A stretch of 64,000 nt of DNA from positions 5,752,001 through 5,816,000 of the forward strand of contig NZ_SOBN01000001.1 in the NCBI RefSeq assembly GCF_004365705.1, in the 5' to 3' direction. Position 1 is the stretch's first letter. Each line of letters starts with the position of its first letter. This DNA comes from Streptomyces sp. 846.5. Lineage in GTDB: Bacteria; Actinomycetota; Actinomycetes; Streptomycetales; Streptomycetaceae. Under the pieces are notes generated by a model. The model did no database searches. It was not told the DNA's origin and saw nothing but the letters and a program-made list of their open reading frames with translations. This document shows, one piece after another, positions 34,708 to 45,117 of the stretch. The position numbers were made by a program, and so were the translations under genes.

Positions 34708-37367
34708 TGACCGACACGAACCAGCGCCCCGAGCCTGACGCGCACGACGCGAACGCCGGGGACCACAGCGCCCAGCCGAACACCCTGCCGACCCAGTACT
34801 CGCCGGCGGAGGTAGAAGGCCCGCTGTACGAGCGCTGGATCGAGCGGGGCTACTTCGAGGCCGACGCCAAGAGCGAGAAGCCGCCGTACACCATCGTCAT
34901 CCCGCCGCCCAACGTCACCGGCGCCCTGCACCTGGGCCACGCCTTCCAGCACACGCTGATGGACGCGCTGACCCGGCGCAAGCGCATGCTCGGCTTCGAG
35001 GCGCTGTGGCTGCCCGGCATGGACCACGCCGGCATCGCCACCCAGAACAAGGTCGAGCAGCAGCTCGCCGAGGAGGGCCTGTCCCGGCACGACATCGGCC
35101 GGGAGGCCTTCGTCGAGAAGGTCTGGGAGTGGAAGGAGCAGTACGGCGGCCGGATCCTCGGCCAGATGCGCCGCCTCGGCGACGGCGTCGACTGGTCCCG
35201 TGAGCGCTTCACCATGGACGAGGGCCTCTCCCAGGCCGTCCAGACCATCTTCAAGAAGCTGTTCGACGACGGTCTGATCTACCGCGCCGAACGCATCATC
35301 AACTGGTGCCCGCGCTGCCTCACCGCGCTCTCCGACATCGAGGTCGAGCACGAGGACCGGGCCGGCGAGCTGGTCTCGATCCGCTACGGGGACGGCGAGG
35401 ACTCCGTCGTCGTCGCCACCACCCGCGCCGAGACCCTGCTCGGCGACACCGCGGTCGCGGTCCACCCGGACGACCCGCGCTACGCGCACCTCGTCGGCCG
35501 CACCATCGCCCTGCCGCTGACGGACCGTCGGATCCCGGTCGTCGCCGACGAACACGTCGACCCGGAGTTCGGCACCGGCGCGGTCAAGGTCACCCCGGCG
35601 CACGACCCCAATGACTTCGCCATCGGCCAGCGGCACAACCTGCCCAACATCAACGTCCTGGACGAGCACGGCGTCATCACCGTGCACGGCCCGTTCCTCG
35701 GTCTGGACCGCTTCGAGGCCCGCGACGCCGTCGTCGGAACCCTGCGCGAGCAGGGGCGCATCGTCGACGAGAAGCGCCCATACATGCACGCCGTCGGGCA
35801 CTGCTCGCGCTGCCATACCGTGGTCGAGCCGCGGCTGTCGCTGCAGTGGTGGGTCAAGGTCGCCCCGCTGGCCGGGCCCGCCGCCGAGGCGGTCCGCGAC
35901 GGCCGGGTCCAGATCCACCCCAAGGAGCTGGAGGGCCGCTACTTCAGCTGGGTCGACAACATGTACGACTGGTGCATCTCGCGCCAGCTGTGGTGGGGCC
36001 ACCGGATCCCGGTCTGGTACGGCCCGGACGGCGAGGTCGTCTGCGTCGGACCGGACGAGCAGCCCCCGACGGGCGCCGGCTGGCACCAGGACCCCGACGT
36101 CCTGGACACCTGGTTCTCCAGCGCGCTGTGGCCGTTCTCCACCCTGGGCTGGCCCGAGCAGACCCGCGACCTGGAGAAGTTCTACCCGACCGACACCCTG
36201 CTGACCGGCCACGACATCATCTTCTTCTGGGTCGCCCGGATGATGATGTTCGGCCTGTACGCCATGGACGGCCAGGCGCCGTTCCACACCATCGCCCTCA
36301 CCGGCCTGGTCCGCGACCAGTTCGGCAAGAAGATGTCCAAGTCCTCCGGCACCGCGGTGGACCCGCTGGACTGGATGAACGAGTTCGGCGCCGACGCGGT
36401 CCGGTTCACCCTGGCCAACGGCGCCAACCCGGGCGCCGACGTGCCGATCGGCGAGGACTGGGTCAAGGCCTCCCGCAACTTCTGCAACAAGGTCTGGAAC
36501 GCCACCCGCTTCGCGCTGATGAACGGCGCGACCCTGGAGGGCCCGCTCCCGGCGGCCGAGCAGCTCACCGCCACCGACCGCTGGATCCTCTCCCGGCTGA
36601 ACACGGTCATCGCCGAGGTCGACGGCCTCTACGAGGACTACCAGTTCGCCAAGCTCAGCGACGCCCTCTACCACTTCGCCTGGGACGAGGTCTTCGACTG
36701 GTACGTCGAGCTGTCCAAGTCGGTGCTGGCCGAGGGCGGTCCGCAGGCCGACAACTCGCGCCGGGTGCTGGGCGAGGTCCTGGAGGTCACCCTGCGGCTG
36801 CTGCACCCGGTGATCCCCTTCGTCACCGACGCCCTGTGGACGACGCTGACCGGCCGGGAGTCCGTGGTCGTCGCCGCGTGGCCGACCGTGGACGCCTCCC
36901 GCACGGACGCGGCCGCCGAGGCGGAGATCGCCCAGCTGCAGCAGGTGATCACCGAGATCCGCCGGTTCCGCGCCGACCAGGGGCTCAAGGACGGCCAGAA
37001 GGTCCCGGCCCGGCTGGACCTGTCCGGCACCGCGCTGGCGGCGCACGAGGGCGCGCTGCGCTCGCTGGCCAAGCTCCAGCCGGCCGGGGCGGACTTCAGC
37101 GCGACGGCGACCCTCGCGGTCGCCGACGCCACCGTGGCGCTGGACCTGTCCGGCACCATCGACGTCGCCGCCGAGCGCAAGCGTCTGAGCAAGGACCTCG
37201 CCAACGCCGAGAAGGAGCTGGCCCAGGCCAGGGCCAAGCTCGCCAACGAGGCATTCCTGGCCAAGGCGGCCCCGGCCGCGGTCGAGAAGATCCACGCCCG
37301 GCAGGCCAAGGCCGAGGCTGACATCACCCGCCTGACCGCGCAGATCGCGGCGCTGCCGGCCGGCTGA
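34707..37367 (+). CDS. valS: Valine--tRNA ligase
   Basis: Class I aminoacyl-tRNA synthetase, 886 residues. The HIGH-type motif is HLGH at 75-78 ([15 protein letters not shown]), KMSKS is at 542-546 ([13 protein letters not shown]), an editing CP1 domain lies between them, and the C-terminal coiled coil ([20 protein letters not shown]) is specific to ValRS. The GTG at 34707 is taken as start; the first about 28 residues are Asp/Asn-rich and variable. No T-box leader is present. Followed by a terminator before folC. Confidence 0.96.
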   Translation: MTDTNQRPEPDAHDANAGDHSAQPNTLPTQYSPAEVEGPLYERWIERGYFEADAKSEKPPYTIVIPPPNVTGALHLGHAFQHTLMDALTRRKRMLGFEALWLPGMDHAGIATQNKVEQQLAEEGLSRHDIGREAFVEKVWEWKEQYGGRILGQMRRLGDGVDWSRERFTMDEGLSQAVQTIFKKLFDDGLIYRAERIINWCPRCLTALSDIEVEHEDRAGELVSIRYGDGEDSVVVATTRAETLLGDTAVAVHPDDPRYAHLVGRTIALPLTDRRIPVVADEHVDPEFGTGAVKVTPAHDPNDFAIGQRHNLPNINVLDEHGVITVHGPFLGLDRFEARDAVVGTLREQGRIVDEKRPYMHAVGHCSRCHTVVEPRLSLQWWVKVAPLAGPAAEAVRDGRVQIHPKELEGRYFSWVDNMYDWCISRQLWWGHRIPVWYGPDGEVVCVGPDEQPPTGAGWHQDPDVLDTWFSSALWPFSTLGWPEQTRDLEKFYPTDTLLTGHDIIFFWVARMMMFGLYAMDGQAPFHTIALTGLVRDQFGKKMSKSSGTAVDPLDWMNEFGADAVRFTLANGANPGADVPIGEDWVKASRNFCNKVWNATRFALMNGATLEGPLPAAEQLTATDRWILSRLNTVIAEVDGLYEDYQFAKLSDALYHFAWDEVFDWYVELSKSVLAEGGPQADNSRRVLGEVLEVTLRLLHPVIPFVTDALWTTLTGRESVVVAAWPTVDASRTDAAAEAEIAQLQQVITEIRRFRADQGLKDGQKVPARLDLSGTALAAHEGALRSLAKLQPAGADFSATATLAVADATVALDLSGTIDVAAERKRLSKDLANAEKELAQARAKLANEAFLAKAAPAAVEKIHARQAKAEADITRLTAQIAALPAG

Positions 37368-37402
37368 GTCACAGGCCGACGCAGGACACCGCACCCGCCC
37401 AC

Positions 37403-37440
37403 CGGAAGGACCGCCCCGCAGCCGCGCGGCGGTCCTTCCG
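37403..37440 (+). terminator. Terminator between valS and folC
   Basis: A perfect 13-bp stem CGGAAGGACCGCC/GGCGGTCCTTCCG (37403-37415 with 37428-37440, loop of 12) lies 35 bases after valS. folC begins 109 bases further on and therefore probably has its own promoter. Confidence 0.85.
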
Positions 37441-37548
37441 CCGTCCCCGGGCCGAACCCCGGCCCCCACCCGGCCCCGCCTCTCCCGTGCCCGGCGGGCA
37501 CCCGCCCCGCCGTCGGCCCACCCGCCCCGCGCTCCGTAGACTGGCGGG

Positions 37549-38964
37549 GTGAGCGACGCATCCCGCACCACCCCGCCGACCGACCCCGACGCGACCTCGA
37601 ACGATCCCGCCGCAGGCGACCCCGCCGCGCAGCTGCGTGCCGTCGAGGCGGAGCTGGCCGCGCGCTGGCCGGAGACCAAGCTCGAACCCTCGCTGGACCG
37701 GATCACGGCGCTCATGGACATCCTGGGCCAGCCCCAGCGCGCCTACCCCTCGATCCACATCACCGGCACCAACGGCAAGACCAGCACGGCCCGGATGGTC
37801 GAACAGCTGCTGCGCCACTTCGAGCTGCGCACCGGCCGCTACACCAGCCCGCACGTGGAGTCGGTGACCGAGCGGATCAGCCTGGACGGGGAGCCGATCA
37901 GCCCCGAGCTGTTCGTCCACACCTACCGCGACATCGAGCCGTACATCGGCATGGTGGACGCCTCGCAGCCGATCCCGATGTCCTTCTTCGAGATCCTCAC
38001 CGGGATGGCCTACGCGGCCTTCGCCGAGGCGCCGGTGGACGTCGCCGTGATCGAGGTCGGCATGGGCGGCTCCTGGGACGCCACCAATGTCATCGAGGCC
38101 CCGGTCTCGGTGATCGCCCCGATCTCGCTGGACCACACCGACAAGCTCGGCGACACGCCCGGCGAGATCGCGGTGGAGAAGTCCGGGGTCATCAAGAAGG
38201 GCGCGCTGGCCGTGGTGGCCCAGCAGCCGCTGGACGCCGCCGAGGTGATCCTGCGGCGCGCCGTCGAGCACGACGCCGTGGTCGCCCGCGAGGGCATGGA
38301 GTTCGGCGTGGTGCACCGGGACGTCGCGGTCGGCGGCCAGCTGCTGACCTTGCGCGGCATCTCCGGACACGAGTACACCGAGATCTTCATCCCGCTGCAC
38401 GGCGCCCACCAGGCGCAGAACGCCGCGCTGGCGCTGGCCGCGGTCGAGGGCTTCTTCGGCGTCGGCGCCGCGCACCAGCAGCCGCTGGACGTCGACAAGG
38501 TCCGGGCCGCGTTCTCCGGGGTCAGCTCCCCGGGCCGGCTGGAGGTGGTCCGCCGCAGCCCCACCATCGTGCTGGACGCCGCCCACAACCCGGCCGGGGC
38601 CCGGGTCACCGCCGACGCCATCGGCGAGTCCTTCGGCTTCAGCCGGCTGATCGGGGTGATCGGCACCAGCGGCGACAAGGACTCCGCCGGGCTGCTGGAG
38701 GCGCTGGAGCCGGTCCTCGCCGAGGTCGTGATCACCCAGAACTCGACCCAGCGGGCCACCTCCATCGACACTCTCGCCGAGCAGGCGGTCGAGATCTTCG
38801 GCCCGGACCGGGTGCTGGTGGAGACCCGTCTGGACGACGCCATCGAGGCGGCGGTGACCCTGGCGGAGGAGGAGGGCGACCTGGGCGGCTCCGGCGTCCT
38901 GGTCACCGGCTCGATCATCACCGTGGGCGAGGCCCGCATCCTGCTCAGCCGCAACCGCCGCTGA
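37549..38964 (+). CDS. folC: Folylpolyglutamate synthase / dihydrofolate synthase
   Basis: Mur-ligase-type ATP-dependent enzyme that adds glutamate to folates (and to dihydropteroate in bifunctional forms). The 471-residue product has the P-loop GTNGKTS at 73-79, the omega-loop and Mg-site region (VIEVGMGGSWDATN) and the C-terminal Mur domain beginning SSPGRLEVV. The first about 25 residues are a Pro/Asp/Ala-rich variable tail. GTG start. DUF4233 and ndk genes follow, the usual actinobacterial order. Confidence 0.95.
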   Translation: MSDASRTTPPTDPDATSNDPAAGDPAAQLRAVEAELAARWPETKLEPSLDRITALMDILGQPQRAYPSIHITGTNGKTSTARMVEQLLRHFELRTGRYTSPHVESVTERISLDGEPISPELFVHTYRDIEPYIGMVDASQPIPMSFFEILTGMAYAAFAEAPVDVAVIEVGMGGSWDATNVIEAPVSVIAPISLDHTDKLGDTPGEIAVEKSGVIKKGALAVVAQQPLDAAEVILRRAVEHDAVVAREGMEFGVVHRDVAVGGQLLTLRGISGHEYTEIFIPLHGAHQAQNAALALAAVEGFFGVGAAHQQPLDVDKVRAAFSGVSSPGRLEVVRRSPTIVLDAAHNPAGARVTADAIGESFGFSRLIGVIGTSGDKDSAGLLEALEPVLAEVVITQNSTQRATSIDTLAEQAVEIFGPDRVLVETRLDDAIEAAVTLAEEEGDLGGSGVLVTGSIITVGEARILLSRNRR

Positions 38965-39002
38965 CACCCACGTCCCGTACCTTCCGGTCCGAAAGGCCTC
39001 CC

Positions 39003-39335
39003 GTGCGCACCCTCTGCTCGTCCACGCTCATCGCCGAGGCGATGGTGGTCGGCTTCGCCGCTCTGGTCGCGATGCACCTGTCCGATGTCTCCTCGACCAC
39101 GCTGTGGTCGGTCTGCGGCGCCGCGATGGCCCTGTGCGTGCTGCTCTGCGGCGTCATCACCCGTCCGGGCGCGGTCGCGGTCGGCTGGGTGCTGCAGCTC
39201 GCACTGATCGCCAGCGGCGCGGTGGTGGGGATGATGTACGGACTCGGTGTCATCTTTGCGGCGCTCTGGTGGGCCTCGGTCCACTACGGCCGAAAGATTG
39301 ACATCATCAAAACAGCACGTGCACAAGCGAGCTGA
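39003..39335 (+). CDS. DUF4233 membrane protein
   Basis: A 110-residue protein with three to four hydrophobic segments (about 8-26, 37-55, 60-78 and 79-95) and a basic C-terminus. Position just after folC and before ndk is typical for the DUF4233 family; function unknown. GTG start 38 bases after folC, so it is probably cotranscribed with it. Confidence 0.85.
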   Translation: MRTLCSSTLIAEAMVVGFAALVAMHLSDVSSTTLWSVCGAAMALCVLLCGVITRPGAVAVGWVLQLALIASGAVVGMMYGLGVIFAALWWASVHYGRKIDIIKTARAQAS

Positions 39336-39461
39336 CGTCCACCTGGCGTTCGAGTGCCCAGGCGGTCTCGGGTAGGCTCGGCACACCCTCCGGGTTGTGC
39401 GCCCCGCCCCCGCGCATTCACCCTCCCCACCCGTTCGGCTCGACCCCCTCGGAGTTCCTCC

Positions 39462-39875
39462 ATGGCGCAGCGCACCCTTGTCCTCCTGAAGCCCGACGCC
39501 ACCCGACGCGGCCTCGTCGGTGAGATCATCAGCCGGATCGAGCGCAAGGCGAACTGGACCCTCGCCGCGATGGAGCTGCGCACCCTGGACACCGCCACGC
39601 TGGAGCAGCACTACGGCGAGCACCTCGGCAAGCCGTTCTACGAGCCGCTGATGGAGTTCATGTCCTCGGGCCCGGTGGTGGCGCTGATCGTGGAGGGCGA
39701 GAGCGTGATCGAGGGCGTCCGCGCGCTGGCCGGCAAGACCAATCCGCTGGAGGCGGGCCCCGGCACCATCCGCGGCGACTTCGCCACCATCACCCGGGAG
39801 AACCTGATCCACGCCTCGGACTCGGAGGCTTCGGCCGAGCGCGAGATCAAGATCTTCTTCCCCGGTCTGAGCTGA
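39462..39875 (+). CDS. ndk: Nucleoside-diphosphate kinase
   Basis: Transfers phosphate from ATP to other nucleoside diphosphates. 137 residues, the normal length, with the phosphorylated His117 in [11 protein letters not shown]-site Lys10 (LLKPDA) and the Kpn-loop region. ATG at 39462 with GGAG seven bases upstream. It is 126 bases after the DUF4233 gene, so it may have its own promoter. Confidence 0.97.
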   Translation: MAQRTLVLLKPDATRRGLVGEIISRIERKANWTLAAMELRTLDTATLEQHYGEHLGKPFYEPLMEFMSSGPVVALIVEGESVIEGVRALAGKTNPLEAGPGTIRGDFATITRENLIHASDSEASAEREIKIFFPGLS

Positions 39876-39921
39876 CACGCCGTCTTCTCCGGCCCTGCTT
39901 CTGTCGGATCATGCACAAAGC

Positions 39922-39936
39922 GGAATATCATATTCC
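39922..39936. promoter_or_regulatory. Perfect AT-rich palindrome upstream of mreB
   Basis: GGAATATCATATTCC is a perfect 7-1-7 inverted repeat, 11 of 15 bases A or T, in a genome above 70 percent GC. It lies between ndk and mreB, about 180 bases upstream of the mreB start and just upstream of the candidate promoter at 39954. It looks like a dimeric-regulator operator; no regulator can be named. Confidence 0.55.
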
Positions 39937-39953
39937 TGACCCCGGACTCTTCG

Positions 39954-39979
39954 GGAACTGAGCAGCCGACACCAACGTC
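39954..39979 (+). promoter_or_regulatory. Candidate SigE-type promoter of the mre operon
   Basis: GGAACT at 39954-39959 and CGTC at 39976-39979 leave 17 bases between AAC and CGTC. This fits the AAC-N16/17-CGTC pattern I recall for the cell-envelope stress sigma factor SigE of Streptomyces. The mre genes, being wall genes, would be a sensible target. Confidence 0.4.
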
Positions 39980-40112
39980 CCAATAGCAGGAAATGTGATC
40001 GTCTGCCCCGACAATGGCAGAGGGTCCGTCGTCACCCTCAGTGCTTACTTGGCTACCATGGGGACGGCCCGCCGCCCCAAACTCCTCGACCTCGGGAAGG
40101 CCCCGCATACCC

Positions 40113-41150
40113 ATGGCGAACAACATGTCGTTCATCGGTCGTGACATGGCTGTCGACCTCGGCACCGCCAACACGCTGGTGTACGTCAGGGGCCGGGGGA
40201 TCGTCCTCAACGAGCCGTCGGTCGTCGCGGTGAACACCAACACCGGCAGCATCCTGGCCGTCGGCACCGAGGCCAAGCGCATGATCGGGCGGACCCCGGG
40301 CAACGTGGTGGCCATCCGGCCGATGAAGGACGGCGTGATCGCCGACTTCGAGATCACCGAGCGGATGCTCCGCTACTTCATCCTCAAGATCCACCGGCGC
40401 CGCTACCTGGCCCGCCCGCGCGTCGTCGTCTGCGTGCCCAGCGGCATCACCGGGGTCGAGCGACGCGCCGTGATCGAGGCGGCCGCCCAGGCCGGGGCGC
40501 GCCAGGTGCACATCATCGAGGAGCCGATGGCCGCGGCGATCGGCGCCGGCCTGCCGGTGCACGAGCCCACCGGCAACATGGTGGTCGACATCGGCGGCGG
40601 CACCACCGAGGTCGCGGTGATCTCGCTGGGCGGCATCGTCACCGCGCAGTCCATCCGGGTCGCCGGGGACGAGCTGGACAACGCGATCATCCAGCACATC
40701 AAGAAGGAGTACTCGCTGCTGCTCGGCGAGCGCAGCGCCGAGAACATCAAGATGACCATCGGCTCCGCCCACCCCGTCGACGGGGACAAGGAGGAGCACA
40801 GCGAGCTCCGCGGCCGCGACCTGGTCAGCGGGCTGCCGAAGACCATCGTGATCTCCGCGGCCGAGGTCCGGCAGGCCATCGAGGAGCCGGTCAACCAGAT
40901 CATCGACGCCGTCAAGACCACGCTGGACCAGTGCCCGCCGGAACTCGCCGGTGACATCATGGACCGCGGCATCGTTCTCACCGGGGGCGGCGCTCTGCTG
41001 CGCGGCCTGGACGAGCGGCTGCGCCGGGAGACCGGGATGCCGGTCCACATCGCGGAGAACCCGCTGGACTCGGTGGCCCTCGGTTCGGGACAGGTGGTCG
41101 AGGACTTCGAGGTGCTCCAGCAGGTGCTGGACGCCCAGCCGCGCCGCTGA
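40113..41150 (+). CDS. mreB: Rod-shape/spore-wall actin homologue MreB
   Basis: Bacterial actin, 345 residues, which in Streptomyces directs spore-wall rather than lateral-wall synthesis. The phosphate-1 motif [10 protein letters not shown] is near 13, phosphate-2 [11 protein letters not shown] near 160, and the adenosine motif [11 protein letters not shown] near 290, all intact. The loop [17 protein letters not shown] is the actinobacterial form. ATG 40113 with GGGAAGG 12 bases upstream; a second start at the in-frame ATG four codons on (MSFIGRDM) is also possible and would match the usual family start. First gene of mreBCD-pbp2-rodA. Confidence 0.96.
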   Translation: MANNMSFIGRDMAVDLGTANTLVYVRGRGIVLNEPSVVAVNTNTGSILAVGTEAKRMIGRTPGNVVAIRPMKDGVIADFEITERMLRYFILKIHRRRYLARPRVVVCVPSGITGVERRAVIEAAAQAGARQVHIIEEPMAAAIGAGLPVHEPTGNMVVDIGGGTTEVAVISLGGIVTAQSIRVAGDELDNAIIQHIKKEYSLLLGERSAENIKMTIGSAHPVDGDKEEHSELRGRDLVSGLPKTIVISAAEVRQAIEEPVNQIIDAVKTTLDQCPPELAGDIMDRGIVLTGGGALLRGLDERLRRETGMPVHIAENPLDSVALGSGQVVEDFEVLQQVLDAQPRR

Positions 41151-41239
41151 CCTGACGGTGTCGGACCTGACGCCGGCTCAACCAGTTGGCCCGGCACCCA
41201 AGACGCACACGACGACAGCGAAGGGCACCGCCGAGGACC

Positions 41240-42163
41240 GTGAGGGACACACGAGAGAGCCGGCTGCTGCTGGTCCTGCTGATCGCGGTGGCGTTCGCGC
41301 TGATCACCGTGGACATCCGGGGCGGTGACGCCTCCCCGCTGAACGGTCCGAGGAATGTCGCCGCCTCCGTCCTCGGGCCGGTCGAGAGCGGGGTGTCCGG
41401 TCTGGTCAACCCGGTGGCCGACACCGTCCACTCGGTCACCGACGCCAGTGCGCAGCACAACCGCATCAGCGCCCTGGAGCAGCAGAACCTCCAGCTCAAG
41501 CAGCAGTTGAACAGCTCCGACCTGGCCCGCGGCCAGTCCACCGAGCTGAGCCGGATGCTGGGCGCCGCCGGTGCGGGCCAGTACACCGTCAAGGCCGCCC
41601 AGGTGGTGGCCATCGGCGCGGCCCAGGGCTTCTCCTGGACGGTCACCATCGACATCGGCAGCAACGACGGCATCAAGCGCGACATGACCGTCATCAACGG
41701 CGACGGCCTGGTCGGCCGGATCACCACGGTCGGCCCCACCACCTCCACCGTGCTGCTGGCCAGCGACCCGGGCTTCTCGGTCGGCACCCGGATGGAGGGC
41801 AGCGGCGAGGTGGGCGTCGCCACCGGCGAGGGCACCGGCCCGCTGCGGGTGGAGCTGCTGAGCGCGCAGGCCACCGTCAAGGCGGGGGACCGGCTGGTGA
41901 CCTTCGGTTCCCAGAACGACCGCCCGTTCGTCCCCGGCGTCCCGGTCGGCACGGTGACCAAGGTGGAGAACGACCCGGGCCAGCTGACCCGCACCGTGCT
42001 GGTCCGACCCTTCGTCAACTTCACCAGCCTGGACCTGGTCGGCGTGGTGGTCCAGCCGCCGGCCACCGACCCCAGGGACGCCGTGCTTCCCCCCAAGCCC
42101 GCCGCCAGCACCGCTGCGAACAACACCCCAGCAAGCAAGTCCGCCAACGGGAAGGCCCACTAG
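41240..42163 (+). CDS. mreC: Rod-shape-determining protein MreC
   Basis: Bitopic membrane protein linking MreB to wall synthases, 307 residues. A short basic tail and one membrane helix at about 8-25 (LLLVLLIAVAFALITVDIRG) are followed by a coiled coil near 70-100 (ISALEQQNLQLKQQL) and the two beta-barrel domains of the MreC core to about 275. The C-terminus is Ala/Pro/Lys-rich. The GTG at 41240 (VRDTRESRLLL) is the family start; 89 bases separate it from mreB. Confidence 0.93.
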   Translation: MRDTRESRLLLVLLIAVAFALITVDIRGGDASPLNGPRNVAASVLGPVESGVSGLVNPVADTVHSVTDASAQHNRISALEQQNLQLKQQLNSSDLARGQSTELSRMLGAAGAGQYTVKAAQVVAIGAAQGFSWTVTIDIGSNDGIKRDMTVINGDGLVGRITTVGPTTSTVLLASDPGFSVGTRMEGSGEVGVATGEGTGPLRVELLSAQATVKAGDRLVTFGSQNDRPFVPGVPVGTVTKVENDPGQLTRTVLVRPFVNFTSLDLVGVVVQPPATDPRDAVLPPKPAASTAANNTPASKSANGKAH

Positions 42164-42167
42164 TCCC

Positions 42168-42866
42168 ATGTGGCTGCACCGCATCCTGCTCTCCACCGTG
42201 CTTGTCGTCGTCGCCCTGGTCGGCCAGGTGAGCGTGTTCGCCAGGCTCGGGCTGCCCGGCGCAGTGCCCGACCTGATGCTGCTGGTGGTGATAGGGCTCG
42301 CCCTGGTGTACGGGCCGCAGGGCGGCTGCCTGGTCGGCTTCGGCGCCGGGCTGCTGGCCGACCTGGCGCCGCCCTCGGACCACGCGGTGGGCCGCTACGC
42401 GCTGGTGCTGTGCCTGCTCGGCTACGCGGCCGGTCTGCTGCGGCCGGAGAGCGGCCAGATCCGCTCGGTGCTGACGCCGCTGCTGGTGGTCGCCGCGGCT
42501 GCGTTCACCGCGACCCTGCTCTACGCCGGCGTCGGCGCCCTGGTCGGCGACTCGGCGGCGCGGCATGTCGGCGTCGGCAGCCTGCTGGTCACCTCGGTGA
42601 TCTACGACGTGCTGCTGGCCCCGTTCGTGGTGCCGGGGGTGATGGCGATGGCCAGACGCTCGATCGCGGTGCCGGTCAGCAGCGGCGGCGGCACCGCCGG
42701 CTCCGGCGGCGGCCCGCAGAAGACGACCAAGGTCGGCCTGGGTCGGCGCGGCTCGATGTTCGGCCAGAGCGGCAGCCGCAGCGGCGGCAGCGCGGGCCTG
42801 GGCACCGTCTCCGGTTTCGGCGGATCACGTTCCGGCCGTACCAAGGTCAAGACCAGCGGCAAGTAG
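42168..42866 (+). CDS. mreD: Rod-shape-determining protein MreD
   Basis: Polytopic partner of MreC, 232 residues, with five to six membrane segments in the first about 165 residues (starting LHRILLSTVLVVVALVGQV). The last about 65 residues are a Gly/Ser/Arg-rich extension (SSGGGTAGSGGG, SGSRSGGSAGLG) that is cytoplasmic and variable. ATG four bases after mreC, so translation is coupled. Confidence 0.92.
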   Translation: MWLHRILLSTVLVVVALVGQVSVFARLGLPGAVPDLMLLVVIGLALVYGPQGGCLVGFGAGLLADLAPPSDHAVGRYALVLCLLGYAAGLLRPESGQIRSVLTPLLVVAAAAFTATLLYAGVGALVGDSAARHVGVGSLLVTSVIYDVLLAPFVVPGVMAMARRSIAVPVSSGGGTAGSGGGPQKTTKVGLGRRGSMFGQSGSRSGGSAGLGTVSGFGGSRSGRTKVKTSGK

Positions 42867-42894
42867 TTGCCCCCAGGGGCGGGAAGCGACACCC

Positions 42895-45117
42895 ATGACC
42901 AACATTCCGCAGACCGGCCGCACCGGCCGGGTCACCGGACGCCTGCTGATCCTCCAGGTCCTGGTGCTGTCACTGCTGGCGACCCTGGGCGGACGGCTCT
43001 GGTACCTGCAGATCCGCAACGGCCAGCAGTACCAGGACCAGGCCTCGTCCAACCACATCCGCACGGTGCTGGTGCCGGCGGTGCGCGGCGAGATACTGGA
43101 CGCCAACGGCAAGCCGCTGGCCGACAACGAGACCCAGCTGGTGGTCTCGGTCAGCCGGACCTCGCTGCTGCAGCAGAAGGACGGCGGCAAGGCGGTGCTG
43201 AACCGGCTGGCCCAGGTGCTCGGCATGCCCGCCGCCGAGGTCCACGACAAGGTCAGGCTCTGCGACGCGAAGACCCCGCAGCCCTGCTGGAACGGTTCGC
43301 CGTACCAGCCGATCCCGGTCACCGACAAGGCGACCACGCAGCAGGCCATGCAGATCATGGAGCGCCGCGAGGACTTCCCCGGGGTGACCGCCGACCCCAC
43401 CGCGGTCCGCACCTACCCGGCGCCCAGCGGCGCCAACGCGGCCCAGGTCCTCGGCTACCTGTCCCCGGTCACCCAGGACGAGATCACCGCCGCGACCGGC
43501 GCCGACGGCAAGTCCGCCTACGCCGCCTCCGACCAGATCGGCCGCTCCGGCCTGGAGTCGGTGTACGACAGCGCGCTGCGCGGCAAGCCCGGCACCAACA
43601 ACCTGGAGGTCGACAACCTGGGCCGGGTCCAGGGCAGTGCCGGCGGCACCGCGGCCCAGCCCGGCGACTCCGTGGTGACCAGCATCGACGCCCGGATCCA
43701 GAGCATCGCCGAGAAGCAGCTGCAGCAGGCGCTGGAGACGCTCCGCAAGACCTACGACAAGGTCACCCAGGAGAACTTCAAGGCCGACTCCGGCGCGGTC
43801 GTGGTCATGGACGTCCACACCGGACGGGTGGTGGCCATGGCCAGCGCGCCGACGTTCGACCCGAACATCTGGAGCGGCGGGATCTCCGCCACCGACTACA
43901 AGGCGCTGACCAGCAACTCCTCCGACTTCCCGCTGCTGAACCGGGCCATACAGGGTCAGAGCGCACCGGGCTCGACCTTCAAGGTGGTCACCACCTCGGG
44001 CGCCCTCAACGCGGGCTACAGCTACAGCGACACCTTCCCCTGCACCTCCTCGATGACCATCGGCGGCCGGGTGTTCAAGAACTTCGAGGGCGAGAACTTC
44101 GGCGCCATCAACCTGTCGAAGGCCCTTGAGGTGTCCTGCGACACCGTCTTCTACAACATCGCCTACAGCCAGTGGCTCAAGGACGGCGGCACCAAGCCGA
44201 AGGCGCCCGCGGACTGGCTCTACAAGACGGCGCACCAGTTCGGGCTGGGCAAGAAGACCGGCATCGACCTGCCCAGCGAGGCCTCCGGGCGGGTCCCGGA
44301 CCGGGCCTGGCACCAGGCGTACTACGACGCCATGAAGGACACCTGGTGCAAGCAGGCGCAGAGCGGCAAGAACGACTACGCGACCGCCATCGCCAAGGAG
44401 GACTGCACCGACTTCGCCACCCTGCGCGCCGGTGACGAGGTCAACTACGCCATCGGCCAGGGCGACACCCTGGTCACCCCGATCCAGATGGCCCGGATCT
44501 ACTCGGCGCTGGCCAACGGCGGAACGCTGTACCAGCCGCAGGTCGCCAAGGCCGTGGTCTCGCCGACCGGAAAGGTCGTCAGGAACCTCGCGCCGGTGGT
44601 CCAGGGCAAGCTGCCGGACACCCAGCGGACCATCCAGTACATCGACCAGGCCACCGCCAACGTCATCACCTCGGGCACCGCCGCGTGGAAGTTCCAGGGC
44701 TGGCCGCAGGACAAGATCGCCCTGCATGCCAAGACCGGTACCGCGGAGGTCGTCGGCAAGCAGACCACGTCCTGGTTCGACACCTACACCAAGGACTACG
44801 CCATCGTGATGACCATCTCCCAGGGTGGTACCGGATCGGGCGGCTCCGGTCCCGCGGTCCGCAACATCTACAACGCGCTGTACGGGATCCAGCCGGACAA
44901 CAGCATCGACCCCAAGAAGGCGCTGCTGCCCGTCCCGCAGCAGAACCTGCCGACCTTCCACGCCGACGGCAGCGTCACCCAGGCCCAGCAGACGGCCTAC
45001 ACCCTGAGCGCCGCCGGAAGCCCGTCGGCGCCGACGCCGACCACCCCGCTGCCGGGGACCGGCACCGCCCCGCTCGCCGCCTTCGCGCTGGCCCCGGAGC
45101 GGAGGTCGCTCGCATGA
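42895..45117 (+). CDS. mrdA: Penicillin-binding protein 2 (class B transpeptidase)
   Basis: Peptidoglycan transpeptidase, 740 residues: one N-terminal membrane helix (about 17-38), the PBP dimerisation domain, and the transpeptidase domain. The active-site serine is Ser360 (APGSTFKV), SxN-type SCD is at 414-416 and KTGT at 613-616. An insert with two cysteines (LCDAKTPQPCW) near 122-133 and a further cysteine pair near 485-505 may form disulphides outside the membrane. The tail is Pro/Thr-rich. Its TGA overlaps the ATG of rodA (ATGA). Partner of RodA in sporulation-wall synthesis. Confidence 0.95.
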   Translation: MTNIPQTGRTGRVTGRLLILQVLVLSLLATLGGRLWYLQIRNGQQYQDQASSNHIRTVLVPAVRGEILDANGKPLADNETQLVVSVSRTSLLQQKDGGKAVLNRLAQVLGMPAAEVHDKVRLCDAKTPQPCWNGSPYQPIPVTDKATTQQAMQIMERREDFPGVTADPTAVRTYPAPSGANAAQVLGYLSPVTQDEITAATGADGKSAYAASDQIGRSGLESVYDSALRGKPGTNNLEVDNLGRVQGSAGGTAAQPGDSVVTSIDARIQSIAEKQLQQALETLRKTYDKVTQENFKADSGAVVVMDVHTGRVVAMASAPTFDPNIWSGGISATDYKALTSNSSDFPLLNRAIQGQSAPGSTFKVVTTSGALNAGYSYSDTFPCTSSMTIGGRVFKNFEGENFGAINLSKALEVSCDTVFYNIAYSQWLKDGGTKPKAPADWLYKTAHQFGLGKKTGIDLPSEASGRVPDRAWHQAYYDAMKDTWCKQAQSGKNDYATAIAKEDCTDFATLRAGDEVNYAIGQGDTLVTPIQMARIYSALANGGTLYQPQVAKAVVSPTGKVVRNLAPVVQGKLPDTQRTIQYIDQATANVITSGTAAWKFQGWPQDKIALHAKTGTAEVVGKQTTSWFDTYTKDYAIVMTISQGGTGSGGSGPAVRNIYNALYGIQPDNSIDPKKALLPVPQQNLPTFHADGSVTQAQQTAYTLSAAGSPSAPTPTTPLPGTGTAPLAAFALAPERRSLA

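Noticed and set aside
33828..37721. An open frame of almost 1300 codons antisense to valS and running into the cyclophilin gene
   Set aside because: Only the last 248 residues are a real gene; the rest is the high-GC shadow of valS, with no start signal and no recognisable domain.
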